Shown: positions 1-9,777, counted from the stretch's first letter. The stretch: 64,000 nucleotides of DNA from Fusobacterium ulcerans ATCC 49185 (GCF_900683735.1 NZ_LR215979.1:1364001-1428000), one strand, 5' to 3'. A program made the numbers and translations. The notes: generated from the sequence alone by a model not told the origin.

Positions 1-505
1 CTTTAAATTGAATAAGAGGAGCTTTTATTGCTTCATTTAATTTATCATTATTAAAAAAATATTTTATTTCATAATCATCAAAAATTTGAGTAATAACTTC
101 TTTAAATGTCATTTCTATATTTTGAAAAGCTCTATATTTTTTTACTCTATCCATCAATTCACTTAGTGAATATGCCTCTATTTTGAGAAAGTATCGTTCT
201 CTCCCTATCCTAGTTAGAGATGAATTAATAATTTTCCCAGTAAAAAATATTATTTCTTCTTTTTTATCTTCTATTTGTGTTTTCATAGCCACAATAATAT
301 CTGAGTCAACACTTCTATTTATTTGAATATATTTATTTCTCTCTGAAATTAATATTTCAATTTCCATATTTAACATAGTATGCTTATTTACAGAAGAAAA
401 AATTTCAAAATTTTTCAAATCATATTCACTTTGAGAAAGTTCATTTCCCATTATATTTATTACCAAATCTTTCAATTCATAATTTTGATATTCTAAATTT
501 TTCAT
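1..505 (-). CDS. VgrG/phage gpD-like hub protein, N-terminal part (cut by window edge)
   Basis: The reading frame is open from an ATG at 505 to the window edge (about 168 residues). The start is eight bases downstream (on this strand) of the end of the next gene and follows a GGAGGAGAG ribosome site. The stretch near residues 125-150 (RVKKYRAFQN, then a T-F-K-E-V-I segment and DDYEIKY) resembles the segment of VgrG and phage late-control gene D proteins where the hub domain carries an R-x-FQ...y.di...il..y pattern. VgrG proteins form the trimeric spike base of contractile injection systems. Its position after tube, sheath and baseplate-like genes fits this role. The family call is from motif and context only; the rest of the protein lies outside the window. 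Confidence 0.55.
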   Translation of the reverse strand, partial: MKNLEYQNYELKDLVINIMGNELSQSEYDLKNFEIFSSVNKHTMLNMEIEILISERNKYIQINRSVDSDIIVAMKTQIEDKKEEIIFFTGKIINSSLTRIGRERYFLKIEAYSLSELMDRVKKYRAFQNIEMTFKEVITQIFDDYEIKYFFNNDKLNEAIKAPLIQFK

Positions 506-513
506 CTCTCCTC

Positions 514-1062
514 CTATTCCTCAGCAATATATGCGGCTTCTATATTTTTATCAAAATCTAATTTTTGATATAATGTTAGTTCAAATTTACCTATTCCTTC
601 CTCAACAGATACAAAAAAATTCAATTTTTTTACAAAGACAAGTGGAATAGTCAATAGAAGTGGTGCTTCTTCTTCAGCAATAGTTTCTATTATAATTTTT
701 TGATAACATTTACTTAGATTAGATTTACTCCATTCAATTATTTGTTTAATGTTATATCTGTTATGTTCGTATATTTTTTCTTCCATATTTTTTTCTATAT
801 TCATTATTTCAAATTCAGAAAAACTTTCTTTCAAAATCTCTTTTGTTAATTCATTCATAATTTCATTATTTTTTATTTTAGAAGCCATCATTACTGTATC
901 AGAATCTTCTATCTCTTTCTCTGTCATTCCATTTAATATTTTTCCAGTTATTTTAAAACTTCTATGATGTTTATTTCTTCCTATATATCTTTTTTCTATT
1001 TTTATGATTTCGTCACTAGATAGTGCTATTGCAAATCCAGCTACATACAATCTTACTTTCAT
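514..1062 (-). CDS. Small baseplate/tube-fold-like protein (unrecognised)
   Basis: A 182-residue protein starts at an ATG behind a strong AAGGAGGAA site. I do not recognise a named family. It contains an ITGKIL segment near residue 38, also seen in the next upstream protein, and ends in a beta-rich stretch with GIGKFELTLYQ. Proteins of the Hcp/tube fold and the short adaptors between tube and spike often end this way. Together with the 202-residue neighbour it may be a pair of tube-initiator or hub adaptors. It lies eight bases before the VgrG-like gene in the same operon. The structural role is inference. Confidence 0.45.
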   Translation of the reverse strand: MKVRLYVAGFAIALSSDEIIKIEKRYIGRNKHHRSFKITGKILNGMTEKEIEDSDTVMMASKIKNNEIMNELTKEILKESFSEFEIMNIEKNMEEKIYEHNRYNIKQIIEWSKSNLSKCYQKIIIETIAEEEAPLLLTIPLVFVKKLNFFVSVEEGIGKFELTLYQKLDFDKNIEAAYIAEE

Positions 1063-1076
1063 TTATTCCTCCTTTT

Positions 1077-1685
1077 TTATAGATATTCAATGTTTTCTTT
1101 TATTATAGGATTCTTTCTTAGGGTAAGCTTATATATACCATTTCCTCTTTCTATGTCTATTTCTTCTTTATATTCATAGATATACATATTTTCAAGGAAA
1201 ATTATTATTGGATTGTCTTCTAATGGCAGTATTTCAATTATAATATCTCTATAATCTTTTTCATTGATATATTCTTGAGTGTACTGCCAGCTAGATATTT
1301 CAAAGACATTTTCTTTATTTAATTTTAAAAAATCACTATTAAGAAGATCTTCTTTTCTTTTTAAATCTAATTTTTTTCCAAACTTATTTTCTATATATTC
1401 CTTTGTTTTTCTATCTAAAAACTCTTCTTCTGGGTCTAGCTGTATATTTTTACTATAAAAATTTAATATTTTTCCTGTAATAATTACTTCTGGTTCGCTT
1501 TCATATTTAAATTTATTTTCTTTTTTTTCATTATAATATTCATTAAATAATTCTATTATTGGTTCTTTATTTAATAAATCATATGAAAATATATTGATAT
1601 TAATATCAATTATTTCTTTACTGGATAAAAGAATATGATCACTTTTATCAGGATTTTCAGTTCTAATTATTATTTTACTTTTCAT
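1077..1685 (-). CDS. Baseplate-like protein related to its downstream neighbour (unrecognised)
   Basis: This is a 202-residue protein. I chose the ATG at 1685 (MKSKIIIRT) because it follows a GGAGGGACAGT site; the longer open frame would overlap the previous gene by 70 bases and has no good site. It shares with the next protein a VIITGKIL segment and a C-terminal GIYKLTLRKN strand, so the two look like distant paralogues. That suggests related tube-fold adaptors of an injection machine. No catalytic motif is visible. The function is inferred only from operon position. Confidence 0.45.
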   Translation of the reverse strand: MKSKIIIRTENPDKSDHILLSSKEIIDININIFSYDLLNKEPIIELFNEYYNEKKENKFKYESEPEVIITGKILNFYSKNIQLDPEEEFLDRKTKEYIENKFGKKLDLKRKEDLLNSDFLKLNKENVFEISSWQYTQEYINEKDYRDIIIEILPLEDNPIIIFLENMYIYEYKEEIDIERGNGIYKLTLRKNPIIKENIEYL

Positions 1686-1711
1686 TACTGTCCCTCCTAG
1701 AATATACTTAA

Positions 1712-2431
1712 TTAAAATACTGCTATTTCCCCTATTTGCATAGTTATATCTACTCCTAATACACCAAAGTGCTTTTCCCAAAACAAGTCTATCTCTATTC
1801 CTAAAGGAAGGAACATTTCTTTTATAAATTTAATTTTTGTTTGATTTTCTATATTTTTGGGATAGTTTAAATATACAACTATATTTGTATCAGAAGTAAG
1901 TTTGTCATATATTAAAGAATCTTTGAATATTTGTTTTACAGCTTTTTTGAAAGAGTCAATCATTCCAAGATAGTTATACATACAATGCAGTATATCTGCA
2001 ATTATTGTCTTTTCATATTCTTTAAATGATTCAAAATCTTTTCTTACCTCTTCTCCTAAAACTCCATTTTTTATATTTTTTACTATCTCTTTTACTATGA
2101 TGTCTTTTTTATTCTGCCCTAAATATAAATCCAATTCTCCTAAAAAATGAGTTAATATATTTAGCAAAGAATCCCTTAAATTTTTATCTAGAGCATATTC
2201 ATTAGGATTTAATAAAATATAAAATATATCACTGAATCTATAGAAAGGATTAATATCAATTATATGTTCTTTTTTTTGCTCTATCCCACTTTCTATTTTA
2301 TTTATTGTTTCTAAGTTTAGTTCCATATAGGGGGATATTTTTTCAGATAGTTCATATCTAAAACTATTATTTTCTAATTCTATAAAATTAGTAAGAGGAT
2401 ACCATATGAAATTATAATTTTTATCTTTCAT
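1712..2431 (-). CDS. Baseplate-like protein of injection-system operon (unrecognised)
   Basis: The start at 2431 is preferred over a more upstream ATG at 2452 because it sits behind GAGGAG with a six-base spacer; it overlaps the previous gene by 11 bases. The protein is about 239 residues. Its C-terminal third has a predicted beta/alpha stretch (VVYLNYPKN, then FLPLGIEIDLFWEKHFGVLG) that looks like the wedge-type proteins of contractile phage and T6SS baseplates, but I cannot assign it to TssG, TssE or another named family. The tight overlap suggests it is made together with the 422-residue protein. Confidence 0.45.
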   Translation of the reverse strand: MKDKNYNFIWYPLTNFIELENNSFRYELSEKISPYMELNLETINKIESGIEQKKEHIIDINPFYRFSDIFYILLNPNEYALDKNLRDSLLNILTHFLGELDLYLGQNKKDIIVKEIVKNIKNGVLGEEVRKDFESFKEYEKTIIADILHCMYNYLGMIDSFKKAVKQIFKDSLIYDKLTSDTNIVVYLNYPKNIENQTKIKFIKEMFLPLGIEIDLFWEKHFGVLGVDITMQIGEIAVF

Positions 2432-3689
2432 TAAGTACTCCTCTACACTCATATTCAGGAAAATATAATTGCATATCTGATATAATAAAACTCAATATAT
2501 CTTCAGTAAAAGAGTCTTTTATTAAAGCTTCAAACAAAAAATACATTCTTGTATTTCTTCCTTTCAGTTTAAATTCATCAATAATAAATTCATTTATTTC
2601 ATATGTTTCCTCATGTTCTATACTATTCTCTGATATAATTACATCTAAAAATTTAAAGTACCTTTTTACATCTTTATAACTATTAAGTATTCTTCTTATT
2701 TCATTTTTATTTCTAAGTCTTATATCATTTTCTAGTTTTAATTGATTTATAAAATGATCATTTATCTTATTATCAAAAGGTGGATATTTTAATTTGCTAT
2801 AATTCTTATCTTCTAGATATGATATAGTCCAAAATTTCCATTTTACCTGTCTAACTTCATTAGTTACTATCTTTATAGTATTTTCTTTTGTTTTGGCTAC
2901 AAGATAAATATCAACTTCTTCATCAGGACAAAGATAAATTCTTCTTACATCATCAAATACTACAGTATGTTCAAAATGTATTTTATTAACTGTTGGTTTA
3001 ATTAGTCCATCACTCATTGTGGCTTCTTCTTTTATATTCCAGAGAACTATATGATCTTCTACCCAATATTCTTTTAAATCATTGTTATTTATTACAAGGT
3101 ATTCCTCTCCTGTTAAATTCTCAATCATTTCAGGATCATATTCTTCTGCTGTTAATTTAAATATTTTTCTTAAATATGGAATATTATATGTTTTCCATTT
3201 AATATTATTTAAAGATGAAACAGCATACAATTTTTTCATTTTCTCTAAATATTTGCTGTCCAATTCTAATCTTAATTTTATTGGATATTCTATACTGTTC
3301 CCTATTATTTTTCCATTCAATATAGTTCCATTTATATTTTCTAAACTTCTTTTATCTAAATTAATAAAAACTTTTTTTAATATTTTTTCTTCCTTTTTTG
3401 ATAAAACTTCCTTTATATTAATCTCTTCTTTATCTTCAGGTAATATTGGCTCATAGTTTACTTCATATAAATACAAATCTTTTTTAGGAATCATCAAGCT
3501 TCCAATATGTATATCTTCATTATCTTGTCCAATGGTTTCTAAAATATTTTTTTCAAAATTGTTCATTCTTTTTTCTACATTACTTATTAATTTATCAAAA
3601 GTTGTTAATGATGTTATTCTAAATAAATTTCTTTCATTTACTTCAAGATCTTTCAACTCGTTTTCAATTATTTTTTTTAATCTTTCCAT
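2421..3689 (-). CDS. Large baseplate-like protein (unrecognised, possible TssF-like wedge)
   Basis: A 422-residue soluble protein with an ATG start behind AAGGATGAT. The first 60 residues are strongly helical; the middle is beta-rich (residues about 120-290) and the last 80 residues are mixed, with a YFPEYECRG motif just before the end. Size and place, beside a 239-residue partner and upstream of the hub gene, match a TssF/TssG-like wedge pair, but no diagnostic motif is readable, so this is only a proposal. It has no signal peptide or membrane segment. It follows the Hsp70-like gene by 24 bases, in the same operon. Confidence 0.45.
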   Translation of the reverse strand: MERLKKIIENELKDLEVNERNLFRITSLTTFDKLISNVEKRMNNFEKNILETIGQDNEDIHIGSLMIPKKDLYLYEVNYEPILPEDKEEINIKEVLSKKEEKILKKVFINLDKRSLENINGTILNGKIIGNSIEYPIKLRLELDSKYLEKMKKLYAVSSLNNIKWKTYNIPYLRKIFKLTAEEYDPEMIENLTGEEYLVINNNDLKEYWVEDHIVLWNIKEEATMSDGLIKPTVNKIHFEHTVVFDDVRRIYLCPDEEVDIYLVAKTKENTIKIVTNEVRQVKWKFWTISYLEDKNYSKLKYPPFDNKINDHFINQLKLENDIRLRNKNEIRRILNSYKDVKRYFKFLDVIISENSIEHEETYEINEFIIDEFKLKGRNTRMYFLFEALIKDSFTEDILSFIISDMQLYFPEYECRGVLNER

Positions 3690-3713
3690 ATGTTTATCAT
3701 CCTTAGTTTAATT

Positions 3714-6302
3714 TTAATGTCTTCCATCAAAGAAACTTATAGTAGTTATATCCTCCTCAAAAGAAAAATATTTTCTCTTTCCTATATATGTTTGATTATT
3801 CTCTCTCTTTACTCCTGTTACATAGAATCCCCAGAAATTAGCATCTGTATAGGCAAAAAACTTAGTTTCTCCGTTTAGTATGCTGTCCAGCTCATCTTGT
3901 TCAAAATGTCCATCAAGCATTTCAAGAACTTCCTGCTCATCTATTTCTTTATAATCTTCTGGTTTATTTATATATGTGAAATATTTTTTTATCTCCTGCT
4001 CCTTATTCTTCAGATGCAGAGGAAGTATTTCAGTGGAAGATATCTTTTTGATATATCCAGAACTCGATCCTGCCTGCTCCCCTGTTCTCAGTATTTCTAT
4101 CTCTTCTCCTGTATACTTTGTTCCATGAAGTGAATATGGTACTATTGGAATATCATTCTTTACAGATACTTTTATATTTCCTATCTTGCTTGAATTAAGA
4201 TATCTTATAGCTCCATCTAGACAGCTTATCTTCAGCTGCTGTTCATCTTCCTCCATATTTCTTCTAAAGTCTATCATCTTACCAGGAACAAATTCTTTCA
4301 ATATGTCATTGAAAAGATTTACCTTGCAAGTCTGCCCACTCAATTTAATCAATGAATAATCAAATATTATTCCAGTTTCATAATATGATGTGAGGAATCT
4401 TCTGAATATTTCATATATATCTCCTTTTATCAATTTAACTATTTCACTTTTATTAATTATGATATTAGGGAATGTGGTTATATTTCTGATATAGTCTCCA
4501 TCATATACATTTAGATTCCAGCTTGGAAGATATGTAGAAGCTAAATCACTATTTTCATATCTTACACTGTCAAATTTTGTTCTTATTATAGTACTCTTTT
4601 TAAAAAGCTCTCTTTTGAGAAGTTCTGCTATTTCCCACATAAAGAAAAAGTTATTTTTTACTTTTGAATATACATCACTGGCTTTATTTTCAAACTCACC
4701 GAATTTTGTAGGTATAATTCTCTCAGCTTTCTCATATTCCTCTTCCAGTACTTCATATATTTTTTTAACACCTTTCTCATCTACATCTCTATAGATAAGT
4801 TCACTGATATTAGTGATAAGGTCATTTATTCCCACAGTGTTCTTCTTGTTAGTATAATATTGAGAAAGAAGTATTTTCAGATACTGCATTATTCTGTAAG
4901 TTATATTATTTCCACCAAAACTTTCTTCACTGTTTTCAAAAGTTGTTTTAATGTCTATATCATAGTTTATCTCTTCAGAATTTATTTTAAATACACATGA
5001 AGCAAGGTCAGTAGTTCCTCCACCACAATCTATTATGAGGGCTTTATATTCCTCGTTGTCCTCAAATCTTCCCTTTCCTATTATTCTTTCGATTGAATTA
5101 TATAGTACAGCCACTCCTTCATCTAGAGCATTCTTTTCAATTATCTTATAATCAGGAAGTATCTCCTTAAACATATTCAAAAACTCACTTTTCAATTTCA
5201 CTGGTGTAGTTATATGAATATTTCTAAATCTGCATTTAAAAAGAGATTCTGCTCTGTCTACAACATAGTCTATATATGCCTTGATGATTTTCTTTCTCTC
5301 TATATATCTTATATCTCCATTTTCATCAACTATTCTTTCTTTTTCATCTATAGATTTTACCCAGTTTTTTATTCCATAAAATACACTTCCTTTAAGATTA
5401 TAGTTGCTGTTTTTCAGTTTCTCTTCAACTTCATATCCAAAAGCATATCTTATATTCTCCTCATCAAAGCAGTTCTTTACATATACTACTGTTGGGATGA
5501 CATTTGCATATTCTTCCTCATTTTTAGGAAATTTTACATAGTTTATTTTATCCAAAAACATGTGCCCACTGAGAATTTTATGCTGTGGAAGATTCTTGAT
5601 GTAGTACTTATCAAGATATACTCCAGCTGTTGTATTAGCTGTTCCAAAGTCTATACATAATGGTGTGTCTGTAACTTCTAAATCTAAAAAATGGAAACTA
5701 TCCAGCGGTATCTGATAGTAATTTAAAGACATAGGCATACTGCCCTCATTTTTTTCTTTATAGTAAGCATTGAATAAAAATTTCTCATCACTTCTATTGA
5801 AAAAAATTAGAGAGTAGTTTTGATTCTTTAAGTTTTCTAATCTTAATAGTTTTTCATCACTTCTTATAAAGAAAGAGTTTCTTTCACTCTTGTTTCTTGA
5901 AAGTTGAAAAATTCCGCATAAATAACTGTTCCCATTCATCAAAAAAATATTATTATCTGAAATATGTTCTGGAATAGTGATTTTATAGTCATCCTCATCA
6001 GTAAGAGGCATATCTTTATATATCACTACTTTGTGTGGTATCTTAATACTGTTTGAATCATTGAGCTTAAATCCCAGCCTTGTATCAAAAAGCTCTTGAA
6101 GTCTTTCTATTCCATTTTCCTTATATGAATCTATCCCATAGACTTTCTCTCTGCTTCTGTATTTAAGGATTATGTTTATAAGCTCACTTCTGTTTAGATT
6201 CTCTCTGAATCCTTCTATTAATTTTTCATCTACACATATTTTATGCAGATCATAATATGTCTTTCTTTTCAATTCGTCATATATATAGTACTGTTTCATC
6301 AT
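3714..6302 (-). CDS. Hsp70/actin-superfamily ATPase with long N-terminal extension
   Basis: An 862-residue protein. The actin-fold nucleotide site is clear: phosphate-1 loop IDFGTANTT at residues 217-225, phosphate-2 loop DCGGGTTDLA at 425-434, and an LSGQ adenosine-type motif near 660. Canonical DnaK begins directly with the phosphate-1 loop; here about 215 residues precede it, including a helical segment at roughly 15-55 that resembles a SAP/HeH fold. A standard beta substrate-binding domain is not obvious. Its start overlaps the stop of the kinase gene by four bases (ATGA), so translation is probably coupled. With the DnaJ protein of the same operon it may form a dedicated chaperone pair for machine assembly or effector handling; that role is inference. 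Confidence 0.75.
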   Translation of the reverse strand: MMKQYYIYDELKRKTYYDLHKICVDEKLIEGFRENLNRSELINIILKYRSREKVYGIDSYKENGIERLQELFDTRLGFKLNDSNSIKIPHKVVIYKDMPLTDEDDYKITIPEHISDNNIFLMNGNSYLCGIFQLSRNKSERNSFFIRSDEKLLRLENLKNQNYSLIFFNRSDEKFLFNAYYKEKNEGSMPMSLNYYQIPLDSFHFLDLEVTDTPLCIDFGTANTTAGVYLDKYYIKNLPQHKILSGHMFLDKINYVKFPKNEEEYANVIPTVVYVKNCFDEENIRYAFGYEVEEKLKNSNYNLKGSVFYGIKNWVKSIDEKERIVDENGDIRYIERKKIIKAYIDYVVDRAESLFKCRFRNIHITTPVKLKSEFLNMFKEILPDYKIIEKNALDEGVAVLYNSIERIIGKGRFEDNEEYKALIIDCGGGTTDLASCVFKINSEEINYDIDIKTTFENSEESFGGNNITYRIMQYLKILLSQYYTNKKNTVGINDLITNISELIYRDVDEKGVKKIYEVLEEEYEKAERIIPTKFGEFENKASDVYSKVKNNFFFMWEIAELLKRELFKKSTIIRTKFDSVRYENSDLASTYLPSWNLNVYDGDYIRNITTFPNIIINKSEIVKLIKGDIYEIFRRFLTSYYETGIIFDYSLIKLSGQTCKVNLFNDILKEFVPGKMIDFRRNMEEDEQQLKISCLDGAIRYLNSSKIGNIKVSVKNDIPIVPYSLHGTKYTGEEIEILRTGEQAGSSSGYIKKISSTEILPLHLKNKEQEIKKYFTYINKPEDYKEIDEQEVLEMLDGHFEQDELDSILNGETKFFAYTDANFWGFYVTGVKRENNQTYIGKRKYFSFEEDITTISFFDGRH

Positions 6303-7006
6303 TCTCTCCTGATTTTTTTAATAGCACTTATCAATTCATTTGTGCTTTTGAATCTCTTTTCCCTCTTATCAGCTAGTCCGATTCTAAATATTTCATTATC
6401 TTTTATATTATTGATATATCCTTTTTCACTGAGCAGCCAATGATAGATTGCTGCTATACTATAAGTGTCATCCTCAATATCTCTTTTTATTCCCCTTATA
6501 TATATTTCAGGAGCAGAGAACCCATTGCTCCCCTGTATATATATGCTCTCTTCTCCTTGAAATGTTCCTGAACCGAAATCTATGAGGGATATCTTCTCTC
6601 CATCATAGATTATATTTTCAGGCTTTATATCACAATGTATTACTCTGCAACTGTGGAGTTTTTTTACTATTTCCCCAAGACTGCATATTATATTTTCTAT
6701 CTCATCTAAAGTTAATTCCTTTGTCTTTACATATTTCTTCAGATTTTCACCAGAGATATAAGACAAGTGGAGAAAATTTTCTCCACCATCTATATATTTA
6801 GGTATCCCTTCTATTTTTAGAAGATTTAATAATTGTTTTTCAAATTGAAACTGCTCTTTTACTTTCTCATATCTCTCATCATATTTTAAATATTCAGGAT
6901 TTACAAGTTTTAATATGCTCTTTTCTCCCTTTTTATCTGTAATAAGATAAGTGATAAACTGTTCTCCTTCTCTTAGAAGAACGGAATCCAGTTGCTTTCT
7001 TTCCAA
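6299..7006 (-). CDS. Hanks-type Ser/Thr protein kinase
   Basis: A 235-residue kinase domain without a membrane segment. Visible elements are the ATP-anchoring lysine K33 (ILKLVN), a candidate alpha-C glutamate E56, the catalytic loop HCDIKPEN (residues 124-131, with D126, K128 and N131), DFG at 143-145 and APE at 165-167. All catalytic residues are present. The glycine loop is weak (LLREGEQFITY). It starts with TTG at 7006, overlapping the phosphatase gene by 34 bases, with a GGAGAAG site upstream. In T6SS, PpkA kinase, PppA phosphatase and an FHA protein form a post-translational switch (established); the same trio here suggests an equivalent switch. Confidence 0.85.
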   Translation of the reverse strand: MERKQLDSVLLREGEQFITYLITDKKGEKSILKLVNPEYLKYDERYEKVKEQFQFEKQLLNLLKIEGIPKYIDGGENFLHLSYISGENLKKYVKTKELTLDEIENIICSLGEIVKKLHSCRVIHCDIKPENIIYDGEKISLIDFGSGTFQGEESIYIQGSNGFSAPEIYIRGIKRDIEDDTYSIAAIYHWLLSEKGYINNIKDNEIFRIGLADKREKRFKSTNELISAIKKIRRE

Positions 7007-9237
7007 GCTGCCTTCTCCTTTTTTGTAACTTCTTCCATAAGTTTGTCATAGTTTTCTTTCTCAAAGTATTTATTTCCTTCAAGAGGTTTATATTTTTCTA
7101 TAACTTCCTTATATACTTTTCTAGCTTCTTTATATTTTTTATTACTGAAAAGTGTATCTCCATTAGTTTCTAATTTTTTAGTTTCAAGCATATTCTTCAT
7201 AGTATCTATTTTACCTTTTAAATACTCTTGCTGTACTGCATTATTTGTATCAGCTGCTATTCCATAAGCTTCTTGATATTTCTCATATGCTAATTGATAT
7301 TTTTCATTTTTGAAGAAAAGATCTGCTTCTGTCTGCATAGCATCAGCCATCTTTTGATTATCTTTCAGCTGTACTGAAATATCCTGAGATTTTTTGATTA
7401 TAGATAATGCTCTCTCATACTCTCCACTGTCTGCATAAGCTTTTGCCTCATTTAAGTATGCTCTGCTTTCCTGTGCCAATGTTTTCCTCATTTCATCTAA
7501 TCTCAATATCTTCTCAGTAGTTTCTATTCTTCTTGCTTCATCTCTCAACTCGCTGTATATCCCTTTAGCCATCTCCAGATACACTATTGCTCCATTTATA
7601 TCTGTTGCTTCCATTTCATAAGCTCTTTTCTCATACATAAGTGCTGTATCATATTTTCTATTTCTCACCTTTGCCAAACGTTCAGCTTTTTCAGTTACTT
7701 CTGCCAGAAGATCTATTTTGCTGTATTTCAAGAATATGATTTTAGCTTCCAGATAATTCCTTATTGCTCCCTCTACATCATTATCCTGTACCATCATATC
7801 TGCTTCAGTTTTCATATCATATGCCACAGCCAGAGCTTTGCTGGCCATTATAGAGTCATCAAGTTTTTTAGATATGTCATCTATCTTATTGTATTTCAAA
7901 TCTTTCAGCTGAGGTATCTTTGCTTTTCCTTCTTTATATTTTTCCTCTGCTTCAAGGAAGTTATTGCTATTGTAGAGTTTATCTCCCTCATTTAAATCTT
8001 CAAGTATACCTTGAAGGAATCCTATCTGCTCGATTTTCTTATCTACCAGCAGTATTTGTTTTCCAAGATTTATATTTGTTATCTTAGGAGAGAAAATTGT
8101 TCTATAGACAATATTTGCATCTTTAGGGCTTATTTCAAGGGCATTATATTCATTTTTACTTAGTTCAAAAGAAGTCAATGCTTGTTCAAAATCTCCTTCT
8201 GCTACTGCTTTCAATCCCTCTTCCTCATAAGTATATGCTCTCTCATATGTTATATCTCTTGTTCTCTTCAAGCTGTATCCTCTGTATAATAGGAATCCTA
8301 TAATAAGAATGATAAGAAGAATAATGAGATATTTCACATAATTAAATTTGAATTTTTTCTTTCCAGATGGAGAAACTTCATTAATAAATATTCCTGCCAA
8401 TGTGTAGTTAGGAACATTATTACTGCTGTTTTCCTTTATTCTTTCCTCTAAAGATCCTATCCACTTTCCAACACTGTCAGTTTTTGAAAGTTCAACTTCT
8501 ATTTCAGATTCATCTAAATTTTCCCATGCCCCATGTGACATAAGAAGTATTCTATCTCCATCATAAAGCTGAATCTTCTTTGATATTTCTGGACTGATTC
8601 CATCTGGTTCACCCATATTTTGAGTCAGTTTATTTCTTTGACTGTGAAATCTTATCTCTTTATAGTCCAGTTGATTTGCTTCATATACCAGATGTGCTAT
8701 AGAGTCATCTCTTGATTTTTCTCTGACTATATCATCTCTTATGAGATACAGCCTTGCATTTCCCACAGCTCCATATATCATAGAGGTGTAATCAGTAAGA
8801 AAAATTACTATTGAAGCACTCATAGCTCTCTTTTCTCTGCTTCTCTCTCTTATTTCCTCTAATTTTTTATGAGCCTTTGTAATAAGCTTTTTTAAATATC
8901 TTCTTGAAAATTTTGGCTTAGAAAGGAATTGGGCTATTATATCTTCTGATATTATTCTAGCTGCTTCCTCTCCCCCTCTTTCCTCATCAAATCCATCTGC
9001 CACTATCCAGCAGCCGAAATCATTCAGTTCTGAATATGCAAAGTAGTCACAGTTTACTGGTTGTTTCCCTATTCTAGAAACAAAAGAAGTTATAAATTTA
9101 CTTTCAGCTTTTCTTCCACTGATTGCAATTTCAGGACTTTTTTCCTCGCTGTCTTTTCCTTTTCCTACTGGGACAAGAGATTTAGCTCTATTTACATTGG
9201 TTTTTACCCTTTTTGCATCTCTTAGAATATTATTCAT
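6973..9237 (-). CDS. PP2C-family phosphatase domain, membrane segment and TPR-like repeats
   Basis: A 754-residue protein. A PP2C-like domain covers about residues 45-285, a single membrane segment 302-319, and the rest is helical repeats of TPR type (for example SFELSKNEYNAL, then A-EG/YEKA units to residue 745). The N-terminal metal motifs are kept (NCD with D64; ADG with D81). Two later family motifs are altered: the usual S-D-G reads SHG (234-236) and the usual D-N reads PN (276-277). These aspartates bind metal in known PP2C enzymes, so activity may be reduced or lost. The repeats should face the opposite side of the membrane from the enzyme domain. It is probably the kinase's counterpart or a sensor. 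Confidence 0.8.
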   Translation of the reverse strand: MNNILRDAKRVKTNVNRAKSLVPVGKGKDSEEKSPEIAISGRKAESKFITSFVSRIGKQPVNCDYFAYSELNDFGCWIVADGFDEERGGEEAARIISEDIIAQFLSKPKFSRRYLKKLITKAHKKLEEIRERSREKRAMSASIVIFLTDYTSMIYGAVGNARLYLIRDDIVREKSRDDSIAHLVYEANQLDYKEIRFHSQRNKLTQNMGEPDGISPEISKKIQLYDGDRILLMSHGAWENLDESEIEVELSKTDSVGKWIGSLEERIKENSSNNVPNYTLAGIFINEVSPSGKKKFKFNYVKYLIILLIILIIGFLLYRGYSLKRTRDITYERAYTYEEEGLKAVAEGDFEQALTSFELSKNEYNALEISPKDANIVYRTIFSPKITNINLGKQILLVDKKIEQIGFLQGILEDLNEGDKLYNSNNFLEAEEKYKEGKAKIPQLKDLKYNKIDDISKKLDDSIMASKALAVAYDMKTEADMMVQDNDVEGAIRNYLEAKIIFLKYSKIDLLAEVTEKAERLAKVRNRKYDTALMYEKRAYEMEATDINGAIVYLEMAKGIYSELRDEARRIETTEKILRLDEMRKTLAQESRAYLNEAKAYADSGEYERALSIIKKSQDISVQLKDNQKMADAMQTEADLFFKNEKYQLAYEKYQEAYGIAADTNNAVQQEYLKGKIDTMKNMLETKKLETNGDTLFSNKKYKEARKVYKEVIEKYKPLEGNKYFEKENYDKLMEEVTKKEKAAWKESNWIPFF

Positions 9238-9246
9238 ATTTTTCCC

Positions 9247-9777
9247 CTACTCTTTATCTATTTTCCAATCAAATTCTTCTCCACATAATGCAACAAATAC
9301 AAATTTAGAAGTTCCCATTTCTATTACATCAAATGAAGAAAGTTTCATTGGTGCATATACTGCCTCTCCCTGTACATAAACGATTCCATTTCCATCTCCA
9401 GGAGTTATTACAAATTCTCTATTCTTAGGATTGTATGCTATTATTGCGTGGTTTTTTCTTGATATATTGTTATCTCCCTCTAGGCATATATCCATTTCAG
9501 GAGCTCTTCCTATAAAGTTCTTCTCTGATTTCAGTTTAAAATCTTTTCCTTTTTCATAACCATTAAAACATACCAGCCACCCTACAACTGGGTCTACAGC
9601 TAATTCATTTGCCCAATATGCAACAGTTTTATCATCTTCAATATCTACCTGATCCATTGGTATTTCTTCTCTTACTGCTATATCTTCCAGTCTGTCAGTA
9701 TTATTGCAGTATGGGCATTCCTTATATCTTGCAGCATTATACACATGTCCGTTTTCACATCTTTCCAGTTTCATCAT
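9247..9777 (-). CDS. Zinc-ribbon plus FHA-domain protein
   Basis: A 176-residue soluble protein. The N-terminus carries a C-E-N-G-H ... C-P-Y-C zinc-ribbon-like pair (residues 7-24). The FHA domain spans roughly 80-160, with the conserved glycine-arginine (IGRAP, near residue 88) and an ISRKNHA motif, the signature for phosphothreonine binding. It starts at the first of two ATG codons, behind GGAGGAAAG. FHA proteins in T6SS (Fha/TagH) bind phosphorylated threonines placed by the PpkA-type kinase. Here it precedes the PP2C gene by nine bases, which supports a role as reader of the kinase signal. Confidence 0.85.
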   Translation of the reverse strand: MMKLERCENGHVYNAARYKECPYCNNTDRLEDIAVREEIPMDQVDIEDDKTVAYWANELAVDPVVGWLVCFNGYEKGKDFKLKSEKNFIGRAPEMDICLEGDNNISRKNHAIIAYNPKNREFVITPGDGNGIVYVQGEAVYAPMKLSSFDVIEMGTSKFVFVALCGEEFDWKIDKE

